DNA from: Verrucomicrobiota bacterium
Lineage (GTDB): Bacteria; Verrucomicrobiota; Verrucomicrobiia; Opitutales; Opitutaceae
DNA: 64,000 nucleotides
Reading direction: 5' to 3'
Assembly: GCA_963205455.1 (NCBI GenBank)
Contig: CAUJJL010000196.1
Coordinates: 1 to 64,000 of the forward strand
This document shows positions 10,251-20,134 of this stretch, piece after piece. The notes under the pieces are model-generated. The model was not told where the DNA came from and made no database searches. It saw only the letters and a program-made list of their open reading frames with translations. Both the position numbers and the translations under genes were made by a program. The stretch's first letter is position 1. Every line of letters begins with the position of its first letter.

Positions 10251-10299
10251 GTGTGGAGTGGAGACTGGACCTCACCAGCGACACTGCCAGTCTGCTGTG

Positions 10300-10758
10300 A
10301 TGCCCGAATATCCGCCTGCACTCGGAGAGATCGTCGATCTTTTCGAGCATCTCTCTGACGACGAAAAACGGGAAAACCTGATCGTCTTTGCAGATCAGTC
10401 GGCTGCGTGTGCACCTCATCCCGGCGAGGTGTTCGAACTCGAAGATGTGCGCAAGGACGAGGAGTGCACCGACACCGTTGGCGTTTTCATGAAGGTCGAT
10501 CGCGCCAACCGCGCCGTACATGTCCGGATCACGCTTGGCCGACAGGTCCAGACCCTGACGCGGGCAATGACGGCGATCCTCTGCAAGGGATTCGAGGGAG
10601 CGACTCCCGAGGCGATACTCGAGGTGCCTCAGGATTTTGTACCAAAGATTGTTGGCGGGCAGTTGGTTCGTCTGCGCAGCCAGACCGTCTACTACATCCT
10701 CACGCGCATCAAGAGCGCAGCCAAAGTCTGGTTGAACCGCGAACGCGCAGCGGGGTAG
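10300..10758 (+). CDS. sufE: SufE family sulfur acceptor protein
   Basis: 152 residues from ATG 10300. SufE accepts persulfide sulfur from the cysteine desulfurase SufS and passes it to Fe-S cluster assembly. The fold features match: an N-terminal helix with IVDLFEHLSDDEKRENLIVF, the active loop containing Cys56 (KDEECTDTVGVFM), and the conserved helix AMTAILCKGFEGATPEAILE. The usual loop motif is GCQS or ECxS, so the local sequence differs but the Cys is placed correctly. Its position after a sulfurtransferase supports a sulfur-transfer role. No sufS or sufBCD genes are in the window. Confidence 0.85.
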   Translation: MPEYPPALGEIVDLFEHLSDDEKRENLIVFADQSAACAPHPGEVFELEDVRKDEECTDTVGVFMKVDRANRAVHVRITLGRQVQTLTRAMTAILCKGFEGATPEAILEVPQDFVPKIVGGQLVRLRSQTVYYILTRIKSAAKVWLNRERAAG

Positions 10759-10989
10759 GCGCAGTCAGGCAGAGGTAACGGGGAAAGGGCGCGTCGGTGA
10801 CTGCTGACGGGATTGTGGTGAGAGAGGGTTCGGCCTCGGACGCAGCACTTGCCCTCTGAGGTGATACCTCCAACGATGCCGCGCATCACAAGAATTTGCG
10901 TGGATCCCTTGCGTTACGTTCCCTGTCATCAATGCGCGTTGTCGATGGTTCGCTTTCCCATGCGAGCTTTGATACGCAGAGGAGGCCAC

Positions 10990-13900
10990 ATGACCGGGCC
11001 TCGTTTCGCTCGGTCGCTGATCGTCGCACGCGTGCGACGGGTTGCCTTTACAGGTGTTGCCTTTGCATCTTCAATCGTGGGTGCTGCGGAGCGAAAGGTT
11101 GACTTTCGTTGGGACGTGCTGCCGATCCTGTCGGATGCGTGTTTCAAGTGTCATGGCCCCGACGAGCCGAAGCGCGAGGCCAAGCTGAGACTGGATACGA
11201 AGGAGGGTTTGTTCCGGACTCACGAGGGCGTGACCGTGGTGCGCCCGGGGAAACCAGGTGACAGCGCATTGGTGCAGCGCATCGTGAGCAAGGATCCTGA
11301 GAAGGTGATGCCTCCGCGAAATGCCGTGAGGCAGCTCAATCCGGAGGAAATATCCACCTTGCAGCGCTGGGTCTCCGAGGGCGCCCCCTGGGCGGGTCAC
11401 TGGGCATTTTCACCCGTTGGGAAGCCGGTTGCTCCATCTGTCGGCGGGAAGAATGCCCTGGCGATCGATGCGTTTGTGATCGATCGTCTCAAGCGTGAGC
11501 AATGGACACTCTCACCTGAAGCGGACCGGGAACGATTGCTGAGGCGAGTCACGCTGGATCTCACCGGACTTCCGCCAACCCCGGAGGAGCGAAAGGCCTT
11601 CCTCGAGGACACTTCTGCCGATGCCTATGAGCGGGTCGTGGATCGGCTGCTGGCGTCACCGCGCTACGGGGAACGCATGGCGGCCGACTGGATGGATATC
11701 GCACGCTTCGCCGACACGCACGGGTACCAACTGGATCGTACGCGTGCGATGTGGGCCTGGCGCGATTGGGTGATTCAGGCGTTCAACCGAAACATGCGGT
11801 TCGATCAGTTTGTCACCGAGCAACTCGCGGGCGACCTACTGCCTTCCGCGACAAAATCCCAGCGTCTCGCGACGGCGTTCAATCGGCTTCACAACCAGAA
11901 CGAGGAAGGCGGCATCGTGGAGGAGGAATATCGCCAGGCCTATGTCGCCGATCGTGTGATCACATTTGGAACGGCCTTCCTTGGACTGACGTTCGACTGT
12001 GCGCGCTGCCACGACCACAAGTACGATCCCATCACCCAAAAGGATTTTTATTCGCTCGCGTCCTTTTTCCAAAACATCGATGAGGCCGGCCAGATCAGCT
12101 ACAAGGGATTTGCCGACTCGATGCCCGTGCCGACGCTCCTGCTTACCACCGACGAGCAGGATCGGCAACTGGAAGCGCTTCAGCGGAAAACAGAGTCCGC
12201 GGAAAGAAATCTTGCCACCGTGAACGAAGGTGCGGCTGGCGCATTCTCTGACTGGCTGGCTCATCGTGGCCCTTTTCCTACGGTTTCCCAAGGCCTCATC
12301 GCGGGCTTTTCATTCGATGAGATGAAGGATGACACTGTCGCCAATTCGGTAGCGTCTGGCCCCTCTGGAGTTGCGGTCGAGTCGCCGGCATTGAAGGCAG
12401 ACCGCGGAGGGAAGGTGGTCGAATTCAGTGGTGAGAATGGGTTCAAGTTTCCCGGCGTCGGGCATTTTCACCGTACGGATTCGTTCTCGCTCGCGATCCG
12501 TGTACATCCTCCTGCGGTTCACGCACCGCGCGCGGTGGTCTTGCACCGCTCAAAGGCCGCGACGGATGCGGGCAGCCGGGGCTACGAGATTCTTCTCGAG
12601 AATGGGCGCGTCACGTTCGGCCTGCACTACCTGTGGCCGGGCGCATCGATCAAGGTTGTGTCAAAGGCGTCCATCGCTCCGAACACATGGACCCACCTCG
12701 CCGTGACCTACGATGGATCGAGTCGCGCTTCGGGTGTCAGTGTCTACATCGATGGCAAACGCGCGGGGGTGGAGGTCGTGCGCGACGGACTGTACAAGGA
12801 CGTGACCTATGACGGCACCGAACCCGATCTGGCGATCGGGTACCGGTTTCGCGACAATGGATTCATTGGAGGAAGGGTTGACGACCTGCGCGTCTATGAC
12901 CGCGAGCTTACGGCTCTGGAGGTTGATGCTGTTTCCGGAGGTGAAGGGTTTGCCCGAGCCTGCTGGGAGAAGGGGGCGTCCGAATGGAACGCGGAAGAGC
13001 TGGCGGGCATGCGCGCCTATTTTCTGAGCGTGATTTATCAGCCCGCACAGGAGGCGCGACGTGAGTTGAAGCGACTCAGGGAGGAACAAAACCGGCTTGT
13101 CATGTCTGTTCCCGAGGCGATGGTCATGCAGGAGATGCCGCAGCCAAGGAAGGCCTATGTCCTTGTCCGAGGCGCATACGATGCGCCGGGTCAGGAAGTG
13201 ACGGCGGCGACTCCGGCAGCGCTGCCTCCCATGGCGGCCGATCTTCCGAGAAATCGCCTGGGTCTCGCACGATGGCTTGTCGGTGCCGGCAATCCGCTGA
13301 TGGCGCGTGTGACCGTGAACCGGCTCTGGCAGATGATGTTTGGAAGCGGATTGGTGGAGACGAGCGACAACTTTGGCCTGCAAGGTGCGCAACCCACGCA
13401 CCCGGATCTTCTGGATTGGCTGGCCCATGACTTCGTGTCGACAGGCTGGGATGTGAAGCGCGCCCTTCGCCAGATGGCGTTGTCCGCGACCTACCGGCAA
13501 AGCTCAATCGGAACACCGGAGCGTATTGCACGCGATCCGCTCAATCATCTGCTGGCGCGTGGACCCTCCCGTCGGCTGACCTCGGAAATGCTGAGGGATC
13601 AGGCGCTGGCGGTGAGCGGCCTGCTGGTTGAAAAAATAGGAGGGCCGAGCGTGAAACCCTACCAGCCGCCCGGATTGTGGGAGGAAATCGCGATGGGCAA
13701 GCCGGTTTACGATCAGGGCAAGGGTGAGGACTTGCACAGGAGAAGCCTCTACACCTTCTGGAAGCGCACGGTTCCGCCTCCGGCGATGATTCTCTTTGAT
13801 GCCGCGGAGCGAAACGTCTGCACGGTCAAGCGGCAAAGCACGAGTACGCCGCTTCAGGCGCTGGCCTTGTTGAATGATGTCCAGTGGATCGAGGCCGCCC

Positions 13901-14193
13901 GTTTCATTGGAGAACGGATGTTGCGGGAGGGCGGTCGGGGATTGCGTTCCCAGCTCGCATGGGTGTTTCCACTTGTGACCGGCAGGCACGGGGGTGAGCG
14001 GGAGCTGTCCGTACTGACGAAAATGTACGAGGAACAGTCGAAACTGTTTGCCGCTGATCCGAGCTCTGCCGAGAGACTCCTTAGCATGGGAGACGCGCGA
14101 GGCGACGCGACGTTGCCCGTTACCGATCGTGCGGCTGCAACCGTGATTGCCCAGGCGCTCCTGAATTTTGACGAAACCCTTATGCGCCGATGA
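10990..14193 (+). CDS. Secreted PSCyt1-DUF1549-LamG-DUF1553 protein
   Basis: 1067 residues from ATG 10990, which has a clear AGAGGAGG upstream. An Arg-rich signal peptide (about 1-33) is followed by a planctomycete-type cytochrome c domain with haem motif CFKCH (Cys51, Cys54, His55) and a VMPPRNAV axial-Met region. DUF1549 (about 150-390) contains [26 protein letters not shown] and a second haem-like [12 protein letters not shown] concanavalin-like LamG domain lies at about 450-640, then DUF1553 (about 770-1060) with [13 protein letters not shown] and [12 protein letters not shown]. The family is abundant in Planctomycetes and Verrucomicrobia. Its function is not established; exported polysaccharide or organic-matter oxidation has been suggested. 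It is the first gene of a same-strand block of four. Confidence 0.9.
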   Translation: MTGPRFARSLIVARVRRVAFTGVAFASSIVGAAERKVDFRWDVLPILSDACFKCHGPDEPKREAKLRLDTKEGLFRTHEGVTVVRPGKPGDSALVQRIVSKDPEKVMPPRNAVRQLNPEEISTLQRWVSEGAPWAGHWAFSPVGKPVAPSVGGKNALAIDAFVIDRLKREQWTLSPEADRERLLRRVTLDLTGLPPTPEERKAFLEDTSADAYERVVDRLLASPRYGERMAADWMDIARFADTHGYQLDRTRAMWAWRDWVIQAFNRNMRFDQFVTEQLAGDLLPSATKSQRLATAFNRLHNQNEEGGIVEEEYRQAYVADRVITFGTAFLGLTFDCARCHDHKYDPITQKDFYSLASFFQNIDEAGQISYKGFADSMPVPTLLLTTDEQDRQLEALQRKTESAERNLATVNEGAAGAFSDWLAHRGPFPTVSQGLIAGFSFDEMKDDTVANSVASGPSGVAVESPALKADRGGKVVEFSGENGFKFPGVGHFHRTDSFSLAIRVHPPAVHAPRAVVLHRSKAATDAGSRGYEILLENGRVTFGLHYLWPGASIKVVSKASIAPNTWTHLAVTYDGSSRASGVSVYIDGKRAGVEVVRDGLYKDVTYDGTEPDLAIGYRFRDNGFIGGRVDDLRVYDRELTALEVDAVSGGEGFARACWEKGASEWNAEELAGMRAYFLSVIYQPAQEARRELKRLREEQNRLVMSVPEAMVMQEMPQPRKAYVLVRGAYDAPGQEVTAATPAALPPMAADLPRNRLGLARWLVGAGNPLMARVTVNRLWQMMFGSGLVETSDNFGLQGAQPTHPDLLDWLAHDFVSTGWDVKRALRQMALSATYRQSSIGTPERIARDPLNHLLARGPSRRLTSEMLRDQALAVSGLLVEKIGGPSVKPYQPPGLWEEIAMGKPVYDQGKGEDLHRRSLYTFWKRTVPPPAMILFDAAERNVCTVKRQSTSTPLQALALLNDVQWIEAARFIGERMLREGGRGLRSQLAWVFPLVTGRHGGERELSVLTKMYEEQSKLFAADPSSAERLLSMGDARGDATLPVTDRAAATVIAQALLNFDETLMRR

Positions 14194-14208
14194 GCGCGTT
14201 CCCGAGCC

Positions 14209-15660
14209 ATGTTTTGCGATCACGTTAATTTCAATCTCAGTCGGCGCGATTTCTTCGGCCGCTTCGCGATGGGTGTGGGCGGCCTGGCATTGATGAATCT
14301 GCTTCATCGCAGCGCCCGCGGGAATCCGCAGGTAGGGGGTGGCGCAGGATATGGCACGTTGCGCGCGCCCCACTTTGCGCCGAAGGCCAAACGCGTCATC
14401 TACCTCTTCATGGCCGGCGGACCTTCGCAGCACGACCTCTTCGACTACAAGCCGCTGCTGAACAAGCTCAACGGGCAGGACCTGCCGGAAAGCGTGCGAG
14501 GTCGACAGCGCCTGACGGGCATGTCGGCGAATCAGGCGCGCCTTCCGCTGGCGGGAGCGCAATTCAAGTTCAACCAGTATGGCGAGTGCCGCGCCTGGGT
14601 CAGCGAATTGATGCCCAATACGGCCCGCATGGTGGATGACCTTTGTTTCATCCGCTCGATGCACACCGAGCACATCAATCACGACCCGGCGATCACGTTT
14701 TTCCAGACGGGAAACCAGTTGCCGGGCAGGCCTGCAATCGGCTCGTGGCTTTCCTATGGGCTGGGCAGTGCGAACGAGAACCTTCCGGCGTTTGTTGTTC
14801 TGATTTCCAAGGACCGCATCGACCAGCCGCTCTATGCGCGCCTTTGGGGCAATGGATTTCTGCCGAGTGTTCACCAAGGTGTTCAGTTCCGGAGCGGAGG
14901 AGACCCCGTGCTTTTCCTAAGGAATCCCGACGGTGTTTCCTCCATTGGTCGTCGCAAGATGCTTGATCGCCTCGCGGAAATGAGTGCGGGACAGTTCGAA
15001 AATCTGGGGGATCCAGAGATCACTGCGCGCGTCGCCCAATACGAGATGGCCTACCGCATGCAGACGAGTGTGCCGAGCGTGATGGATCTCAGTCGCGAGC
15101 CTGCCTCTACGTATGAGCTTTATGGAGAAGAAGCACGACAGGGCGGCACATTTGCAGCCAACTGCCTGCTTGCGCGGCGACTTGCCGAGCGGGATGTGCG
15201 CTTCATCCAGCTCTATCATCCGGGCTGGGATCAACACGGATCGCTGCCGAAGATGATTCGGCGCCAATGCGCCGATGTCGACCGCGGATGCTATGCGTTG
15301 ATCACCGACCTCAAGCAGCGCGGATTGCTCGAGGATACGCTCGTGGTCTGGGGAGGTGAATTCGGTCGCACGGCCTATTCGCAGGGAAAATTGACGGCGA
15401 CTGACTATGGCCGTGACCATCACCCGCGGTGCTTCACAGTCTGGCTCGCGGGCGCCGGGATCAAGCCGGGGTACACGTTGGGAGCAACGGACGATTTTGG
15501 ATACAACATCACGGAGAATCCCGTCGGCGTGCACGATCTCCAGGCGACGATGCTGCACCTCCTTGGACTTGATCACGAGAAACTGACCTTCAAGCACCAA
15601 GGGCGTTATTTTCGCCTTACGGATGTCGAAGGCAATGTGCTCCGGAGCATCCTGTCCTGA
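14209..15660 (+). CDS. DUF1501 protein with Tat signal
   Basis: 483 residues. The N-terminus carries [20 protein letters not shown], a twin-arginine signal. The body is a DUF1501 domain, which has an alkaline-phosphatase/sulfatase-like fold: [54 protein letters not shown] and [12 protein letters not shown] with clustered Asp/His residues consistent with a metal site. DUF1501 genes almost always follow DUF1549/DUF1553 genes, as here (15-bp gap). Substrate unknown. Export through Tat suggests folding with cofactor in the cytoplasm. Confidence 0.9.
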   Translation: MFCDHVNFNLSRRDFFGRFAMGVGGLALMNLLHRSARGNPQVGGGAGYGTLRAPHFAPKAKRVIYLFMAGGPSQHDLFDYKPLLNKLNGQDLPESVRGRQRLTGMSANQARLPLAGAQFKFNQYGECRAWVSELMPNTARMVDDLCFIRSMHTEHINHDPAITFFQTGNQLPGRPAIGSWLSYGLGSANENLPAFVVLISKDRIDQPLYARLWGNGFLPSVHQGVQFRSGGDPVLFLRNPDGVSSIGRRKMLDRLAEMSAGQFENLGDPEITARVAQYEMAYRMQTSVPSVMDLSREPASTYELYGEEARQGGTFAANCLLARRLAERDVRFIQLYHPGWDQHGSLPKMIRRQCADVDRGCYALITDLKQRGLLEDTLVVWGGEFGRTAYSQGKLTATDYGRDHHPRCFTVWLAGAGIKPGYTLGATDDFGYNITENPVGVHDLQATMLHLLGLDHEKLTFKHQGRYFRLTDVEGNVLRSILS

Positions 15661-15780
15661 ATTGCGCTCTGCAATCCGACTGCCGGTTGGGCGTCATGAA
15701 AATAGCGTTGAAAACGGAAAGGCGTTGTCCGCGAGGCTTCAGGCTTCTCTCATGACGACCCTATCGCTCCCTAGCGTCGA

Positions 15781-17241
15781 ATGGATTCCCTCGTAACCCT
15801 TCTGGGCCGGTTTCACCCTCTAGTCGTCCACCTGCCGATCGGCATCCTTTTCCTCCTGGCGATTGTGGAGGTGTTCACGTGGTTTCCGCGTTTCCCGCGG
15901 ATCCCGGACCGGGTGAGGACCCTGATTCTGATCGTCGCAGCGATCTCCGCCATCACAGCATCGACCTTTGGATGGCTGCTCGCCCGTGGGGGGGAATATG
16001 ATGCAGCGATCCTCGACAGGCACCGCTACCTTGGCATTGCCGCGACCGTGCTGGCCGTCGGCATGCTGGTATTCCACCGCATGCGCTGGCAGAGGACCTA
16101 CACGGTCCTGTGGATTTCAGCACTGGCCGTGCTGTCGCTCGCAGGCCACTACGGAGGCTCTCTCACGCACGGTTCGGACTATCTTGCGTTCCATTTTGGT
16201 AACGGCGCCCCGGTGGCCGACCTTACAAAAGTGACGGTATTTGACGGCGCGGTTCATCCCATTCTGGAGCAGCGCTGCTTTGCGTGTCATGGTGCGAGCA
16301 AGAGCAATGGAGAGTTGCGCTATGATTCCTGGGAAGCCCTCGAGAAGGGTGGCAAGAACGGCCCGTCCTTCAAGGCAGGCAATTCTGCGGGCAGCCTGAT
16401 GATCCAGAGGGCTCATCTTCCGCTGGAGGCAAAGGAACACATGCCGCCGAAAGGCAAACCGCAGCTTTCCGAGAACGAGTTGTCCCTGCTTGAATGGTGG
16501 ATCGATTCGGGTGCTTCCCGGGATCTCAAGCTGGCCAACGCGGACATGCCTTCCTACATTACCGAGATGCTGGTGGGTCGGTTCCCTGGGCTGCGTCCGC
16601 CGGTGCCGGAACGCGCTGCGTCGCTCGCGAGTGCAGTTGAGCTCGAAGGGAAACTGGGTGTGATGATCCGCCCCCTTGCAGTGGACAGTCCCTGGTTCTC
16701 CGCGAATGCGCGGCAGTCAGGCAGCAGCTTTGGTGACACGCAGCTTGAGTCCCTTGCGCCTGTAGCGCTGGCGTTGACCTCGCTGGATCTGGGTGAAACA
16801 GATGTCACCGATGAAGGCCTTAAGGCGCTTGTTGCCATGAAAAACCTTCGCCGACTTAGCCTTGATCGCACCAGGATTACGGATGCGGGGCTGCGGAATC
16901 TCTCCGGTTTGAAATACCTGGAGTACCTCAATGTGCATACCACGGCAGTCACGGATGCAGGACTGGTTGCGCTCAAGCCCTTGAAGCAATTGCGGTCGCT
17001 TTATGTCTGGCAGACGAAGGTGACTCCGGCAGCAGTGGAAGGATTGAGCTCGCAACTCGTGGATCATCGGCGCATCAGACGTCTGGAGGACAAGATCGCC
17101 GACCTTGAGAACGAGATCAGAAACCAGCAGTTCAATGCCAATTTCGGCATCCGGTCCGGCCCTGCCGCAAAGCCATCCGAGAAGCCACATGCCCGCGAAA
17201 CGGTGTCGGCAACAACGGCTTCCCCTCCGCTTCAACCCTGA
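15781..17241 (+). CDS. Membrane DUF2231-cytochrome c-leucine-rich-repeat fusion
   Basis: 486 residues. Residues 1-140 are a DUF2231-like membrane domain with four helices (FHPLVVHLPIGILFLLAIVE at the start, then ITASTFGWLLA, LGIAATVLAVGMLVF and ISALAVLSLAGHYGG) and several His residues that could bind haem. A PSCyt1 cytochrome c domain follows with RCFACH (Cys166, Cys169, His170) and HMPPKGKP. Residues about 325-430 contain leucine-rich repeats (TDVTDEGLKAL, TRITDAGLRNL, TAVTDAGLVAL). A short coiled coil (RRLEDKIADLENEIRN) is near the end. It probably anchors electron transfer at the membrane for the preceding exported proteins; this is inference. Confidence 0.85.
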   Translation: MDSLVTLLGRFHPLVVHLPIGILFLLAIVEVFTWFPRFPRIPDRVRTLILIVAAISAITASTFGWLLARGGEYDAAILDRHRYLGIAATVLAVGMLVFHRMRWQRTYTVLWISALAVLSLAGHYGGSLTHGSDYLAFHFGNGAPVADLTKVTVFDGAVHPILEQRCFACHGASKSNGELRYDSWEALEKGGKNGPSFKAGNSAGSLMIQRAHLPLEAKEHMPPKGKPQLSENELSLLEWWIDSGASRDLKLANADMPSYITEMLVGRFPGLRPPVPERAASLASAVELEGKLGVMIRPLAVDSPWFSANARQSGSSFGDTQLESLAPVALALTSLDLGETDVTDEGLKALVAMKNLRRLSLDRTRITDAGLRNLSGLKYLEYLNVHTTAVTDAGLVALKPLKQLRSLYVWQTKVTPAAVEGLSSQLVDHRRIRRLEDKIADLENEIRNQQFNANFGIRSGPAAKPSEKPHARETVSATTASPPLQP

Positions 17242-17258
17242 GCAACTCCTTTTTCCCT

Positions 17259-18305
17259 ATGCATACCCGCAGATCCTTCATCGGTCAGGTCGCTGCCACG
17301 GCAGCTTTAAGCACGATTCCGGCTCCCTTCATCCGCGCCTCACAGGGACGGCCTCTGGTGGTGGGCTCAGGCGAGCACACCTACGAATGCGTCCACGATT
17401 GGCTGGTGCCGCCTGATGGCATGGTCTGGGGGGACACGCACGGACTATGCCAGGACAGTCAGGGCAACATCTACGTTGGCCACACGGTCAACAGCTCGAG
17501 CATGCGTCCCGAAACGGTCGTTGTGTACGATGCGAAGGGAAAGTTCATCCGCGCCTTTGGCGAAGAGTACCGGGGCGGGCAGCACGGCCTGGATATTCGC
17601 AAGGAGAGCGGCAGGGAGGTCCTGTATATCTGCGACACGACGCGGTCGCGTGTGGTCAAGACCACGCTCGATGGGAAGGTTCTTTGGTCCCATGGCTACC
17701 CGAAGGAAGATCCGGCATATTCCGCGAAACCGATCTCGTTCATTCCGACAAATGTGGCATTTGCGCCCAACGGCGATTTCTACATCGGCGATGGTTATGG
17801 CTCCCACCACATGATGCGTTTCTCGGAGAAAGGGAAATTCCTCGGGGAGATCGCCTCTCCGGGCAAGGGTGATGGTGAGCTTAACAATCCGCACGGACAA
17901 TGGGTGGACACACGCGGCAGCGAGCCTGTCCTGGTCGTGGCGGATCGCGGCAATCGCCGCATACAGACGTTCACGCTTGAGGGCAGGCATCTGAGAACGA
18001 TTCAGGATGAATCGCGCCTGCGCATGCCGTGTCACTTCCACGTTCGCGGCGATTGGATGGTCTGCCCGGACCTCGATAGCCAGGTGTGCATTCTGGACCG
18101 GGACTACAAAGTTGTGGCGCAGCTTGGCGACGGTCGGGAGAATAACGGCAAGGTAGGATCACGTCGCTCGCAGAAACGTTCGGAGTTCACCCCCGGCCAG
18201 TTCATCACCCCCCACGACGCGATCTTCCTGCACAATGGCGACATCCTTGTTGCCGAATGGCTCCCAATCGGTCGGATCACGCTGCTGCGCAAAGTGGCCG
18301 GTTGA
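17259..18305 (+). CDS. Tat-exported NHL-type beta-propeller protein
   Basis: 348 residues. The N-terminus RRSFIGQVAATAALSTIPAP is a twin-arginine signal peptide. The rest has repeated NHL/six-bladed propeller motifs, e.g. HGLCQDSQGNIYVGHT, FAPNGDFYIGDGYGSH, NNPHGQWVDTRG and VVADRGNRRIQTFTLEG. Such proteins resemble peptidyl-alpha-hydroxyglycine lyase folds or act as binding scaffolds. No enzymatic assignment can be made. It starts 17 bp after the membrane cytochrome gene and ends the exported block. A hairpin separates it from the convergent GH3 gene. Confidence 0.85.
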   Translation: MHTRRSFIGQVAATAALSTIPAPFIRASQGRPLVVGSGEHTYECVHDWLVPPDGMVWGDTHGLCQDSQGNIYVGHTVNSSSMRPETVVVYDAKGKFIRAFGEEYRGGQHGLDIRKESGREVLYICDTTRSRVVKTTLDGKVLWSHGYPKEDPAYSAKPISFIPTNVAFAPNGDFYIGDGYGSHHMMRFSEKGKFLGEIASPGKGDGELNNPHGQWVDTRGSEPVLVVADRGNRRIQTFTLEGRHLRTIQDESRLRMPCHFHVRGDWMVCPDLDSQVCILDRDYKVVAQLGDGRENNGKVGSRRSQKRSEFTPGQFITPHDAIFLHNGDILVAEWLPIGRITLLRKVAG

Positions 18306-18314
18306 TTGACGTGG

Positions 18315-18345
18315 CAAGCTGCTCGCAGACCATGCGGGCAGCTTG
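18315..18345. terminator. Hairpin in convergent gap, likely bidirectional terminator
   Basis: An 8-bp perfect stem, CAAGCTGC (18315-18322) with GCAGCTTG (18338-18345), fills the 41-bp gap between two converging stop codons. An inner CGC/GCG pairing may extend it. There is no T-run, so a factor-independent mechanism is uncertain. Confidence 0.5.
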
Positions 18346-18346
18346 G

Positions 18347-19942
18347 TCAGGCGTCGTTGGAGAAACGTGCGAGCAGCGAAAGCTCCTCTGCGATGTGGCG
18401 GTCGCCGCGGCAGCGGGGCATGCGGCCATGGCCTCCCCATTTGCCTGCGGTGCGCATCCATTGCTCAAAGAGGCCGGGCATCACCAGGCGGACAACAGGA
18501 GCCTCGAAATTCCGGCCGCTTCTCTGGTTGGCGTAATCCGAGTTGATGCGTTGGAGTTCGGCGTCAAGTTCAGCAGCGATGACGGGGCCGGTCGGGGTGA
18601 CCACCGTCGGGGCCTTCAGTTCGATCCACCATTCGTGGCGGCCTTTGGGTGTGCCACCGGCTGAGATTTCGGAAAAGAGCGGAGCCACGTGGAAATTGAC
18701 GATCGACCATCCGTGTGCCTGGCACACGGAGAGAAGCGCATCGGTGAGTTGCTTCTCGATCACCTGTTCGCCAAAAACGTTCAACTGAAGCTTTGTCCGT
18801 CCGACGTAGATCAAACGTGGCGTGTCGGTTGAAACAAAGCGCACAACGTCGCCCATCACATAGCGGCAAAACCCTCCGGGGGTCGTCATCACGAGCGCAT
18901 AGTCCACGCCCGTCTTGACGGCTGCGAGCGGCAGGGTGCGATTGCCGAGTGGGCCGAGGCGCGCATCGACGTATTCACGCATCGGCAGAAATTCGAAGAA
19001 GATACCGGCGCCGGTCATGAGGCGGAGGCCGAAGGTGGCATCGGCGTCCTGTGCGGCGATGAAACCCTCGGATGAGGGATAGACCTCGTGGAAATTGACG
19101 TGCGGTCCGAGTATGGCGCGAATGCCCTCGGCAAAGGGACCGATGGGAACACCGCCGTGGACAAAGCATTCAAGGTTGGGCCAGACCGCTTTCAAATAAG
19201 TCGGACGCACTTTGCCCTGCACGCTCCGCGCGAGAACCGCTTCAGCTAGAATCTGGATCCAGTTTGGAATCCCGGCGATCAGAGTGATGTCCTTTCCCAC
19301 CGTGCGCTCGGCAATCGCGTTGATCTTTTGCTGCCAGTCGGGGATCCGGGCGATTTCTTCGCCGGGCTCGTAATACAATTCGTCCGCCCATTTGGGGAGG
19401 TTAAGCGTGGCAATTCCGCTCAGGTCACACGCGTAGGCTGTATGGCCGTTTCCGCCATCAACGGGCAGCGGAGCCGGTGAACCACCAAGGTAGAGATGAC
19501 GCCCTTGAAAAATGCCGGTGTGCCCGACGCGGGCGGTATAGTAGAAAAGGGATTCCTTGCCGGCCTTGCGAAAATGTTGGAGCAAGGCTTCGGTGACCGG
19601 GATGAGTTTGGATCGTCCGAAGGTAGTGCCGCTCGTACTTATGAAGAGGGAACAAGCGCCAGGCCAGAGGACGTTTGCCTCACCGGCTTTGATTCGCTCG
19701 ATGTAGGGAAGAAACTCCTCATAGACGCGGAGCGGAACACGGCGTTGGAATACGTCGTAGGGCAGCGTGCTGTCCAGCTCCATGTCTTGGCCAAAGGCCG
19801 TGCCTGCGATACGCTTCAGCAGGTGTTTGTATGCAGCTTCCTGTTCGCGTAATCCATTTGCCCCTTTCTTCAAACGCCGGGAGATGCGAGTTGTCATGAT
19901 ACTCGCGCCGAAATGGATGAATTTGCGTTTGATGACGGACAT
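18347..19942 (-). CDS. GH3 family acyl-adenylating protein
   Basis: 531 residues. GH3 enzymes activate a carboxylic acid with ATP and, in plants, conjugate it to an amino acid (auxin or jasmonate). Bacterial members are widespread but mostly uncharacterised. Visible signatures are FISTSGTTFGRSKLIPVT (the nucleotide-binding Ser/Thr-rich motif), YPSSEGFIAAQ, and DYALVMTTPGGFCRYVMGDVVRF, with the Tyr/Asp of the ATP site. The C-terminal domain has NVFGEQVIEKQLTDAL. The length is close to the plant enzymes. The substrate cannot be told. It is convergent with the propeller gene and stands alone on its strand. Confidence 0.9.
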   Translation of the reverse strand: MSVIKRKFIHFGASIMTTRISRRLKKGANGLREQEAAYKHLLKRIAGTAFGQDMELDSTLPYDVFQRRVPLRVYEEFLPYIERIKAGEANVLWPGACSLFISTSGTTFGRSKLIPVTEALLQHFRKAGKESLFYYTARVGHTGIFQGRHLYLGGSPAPLPVDGGNGHTAYACDLSGIATLNLPKWADELYYEPGEEIARIPDWQQKINAIAERTVGKDITLIAGIPNWIQILAEAVLARSVQGKVRPTYLKAVWPNLECFVHGGVPIGPFAEGIRAILGPHVNFHEVYPSSEGFIAAQDADATFGLRLMTGAGIFFEFLPMREYVDARLGPLGNRTLPLAAVKTGVDYALVMTTPGGFCRYVMGDVVRFVSTDTPRLIYVGRTKLQLNVFGEQVIEKQLTDALLSVCQAHGWSIVNFHVAPLFSEISAGGTPKGRHEWWIELKAPTVVTPTGPVIAAELDAELQRINSDYANQRSGRNFEAPVVRLVMPGLFEQWMRTAGKWGGHGRMPRCRGDRHIAEELSLLARFSNDA

Positions 19943-20134
19943 ACCGATCTTATCGGCGCGGAGGAATCCCGGCCGTGTCGTCAGAACAGCAGCCTGTTTG
20001 CCGCGCCCGTGGCAAGTCCTTTCAATCGGTCAACCAACGCCTTACATTTATTTGAGTTCGTCAGGCATTCGCTAAGAATTCGTCAATAATCCAGAGGTTT
20101 GAGTTTCCGCCACTTTCCGTGCATTCGCTCAGGG

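Noticed and set aside
13504..14877. 457-residue minus-strand frame opposite the DUF1553/DUF1501 genes
   Set aside because: Composition rich in Arg/His/Gln, no domain, and spans two clear plus-strand genes.
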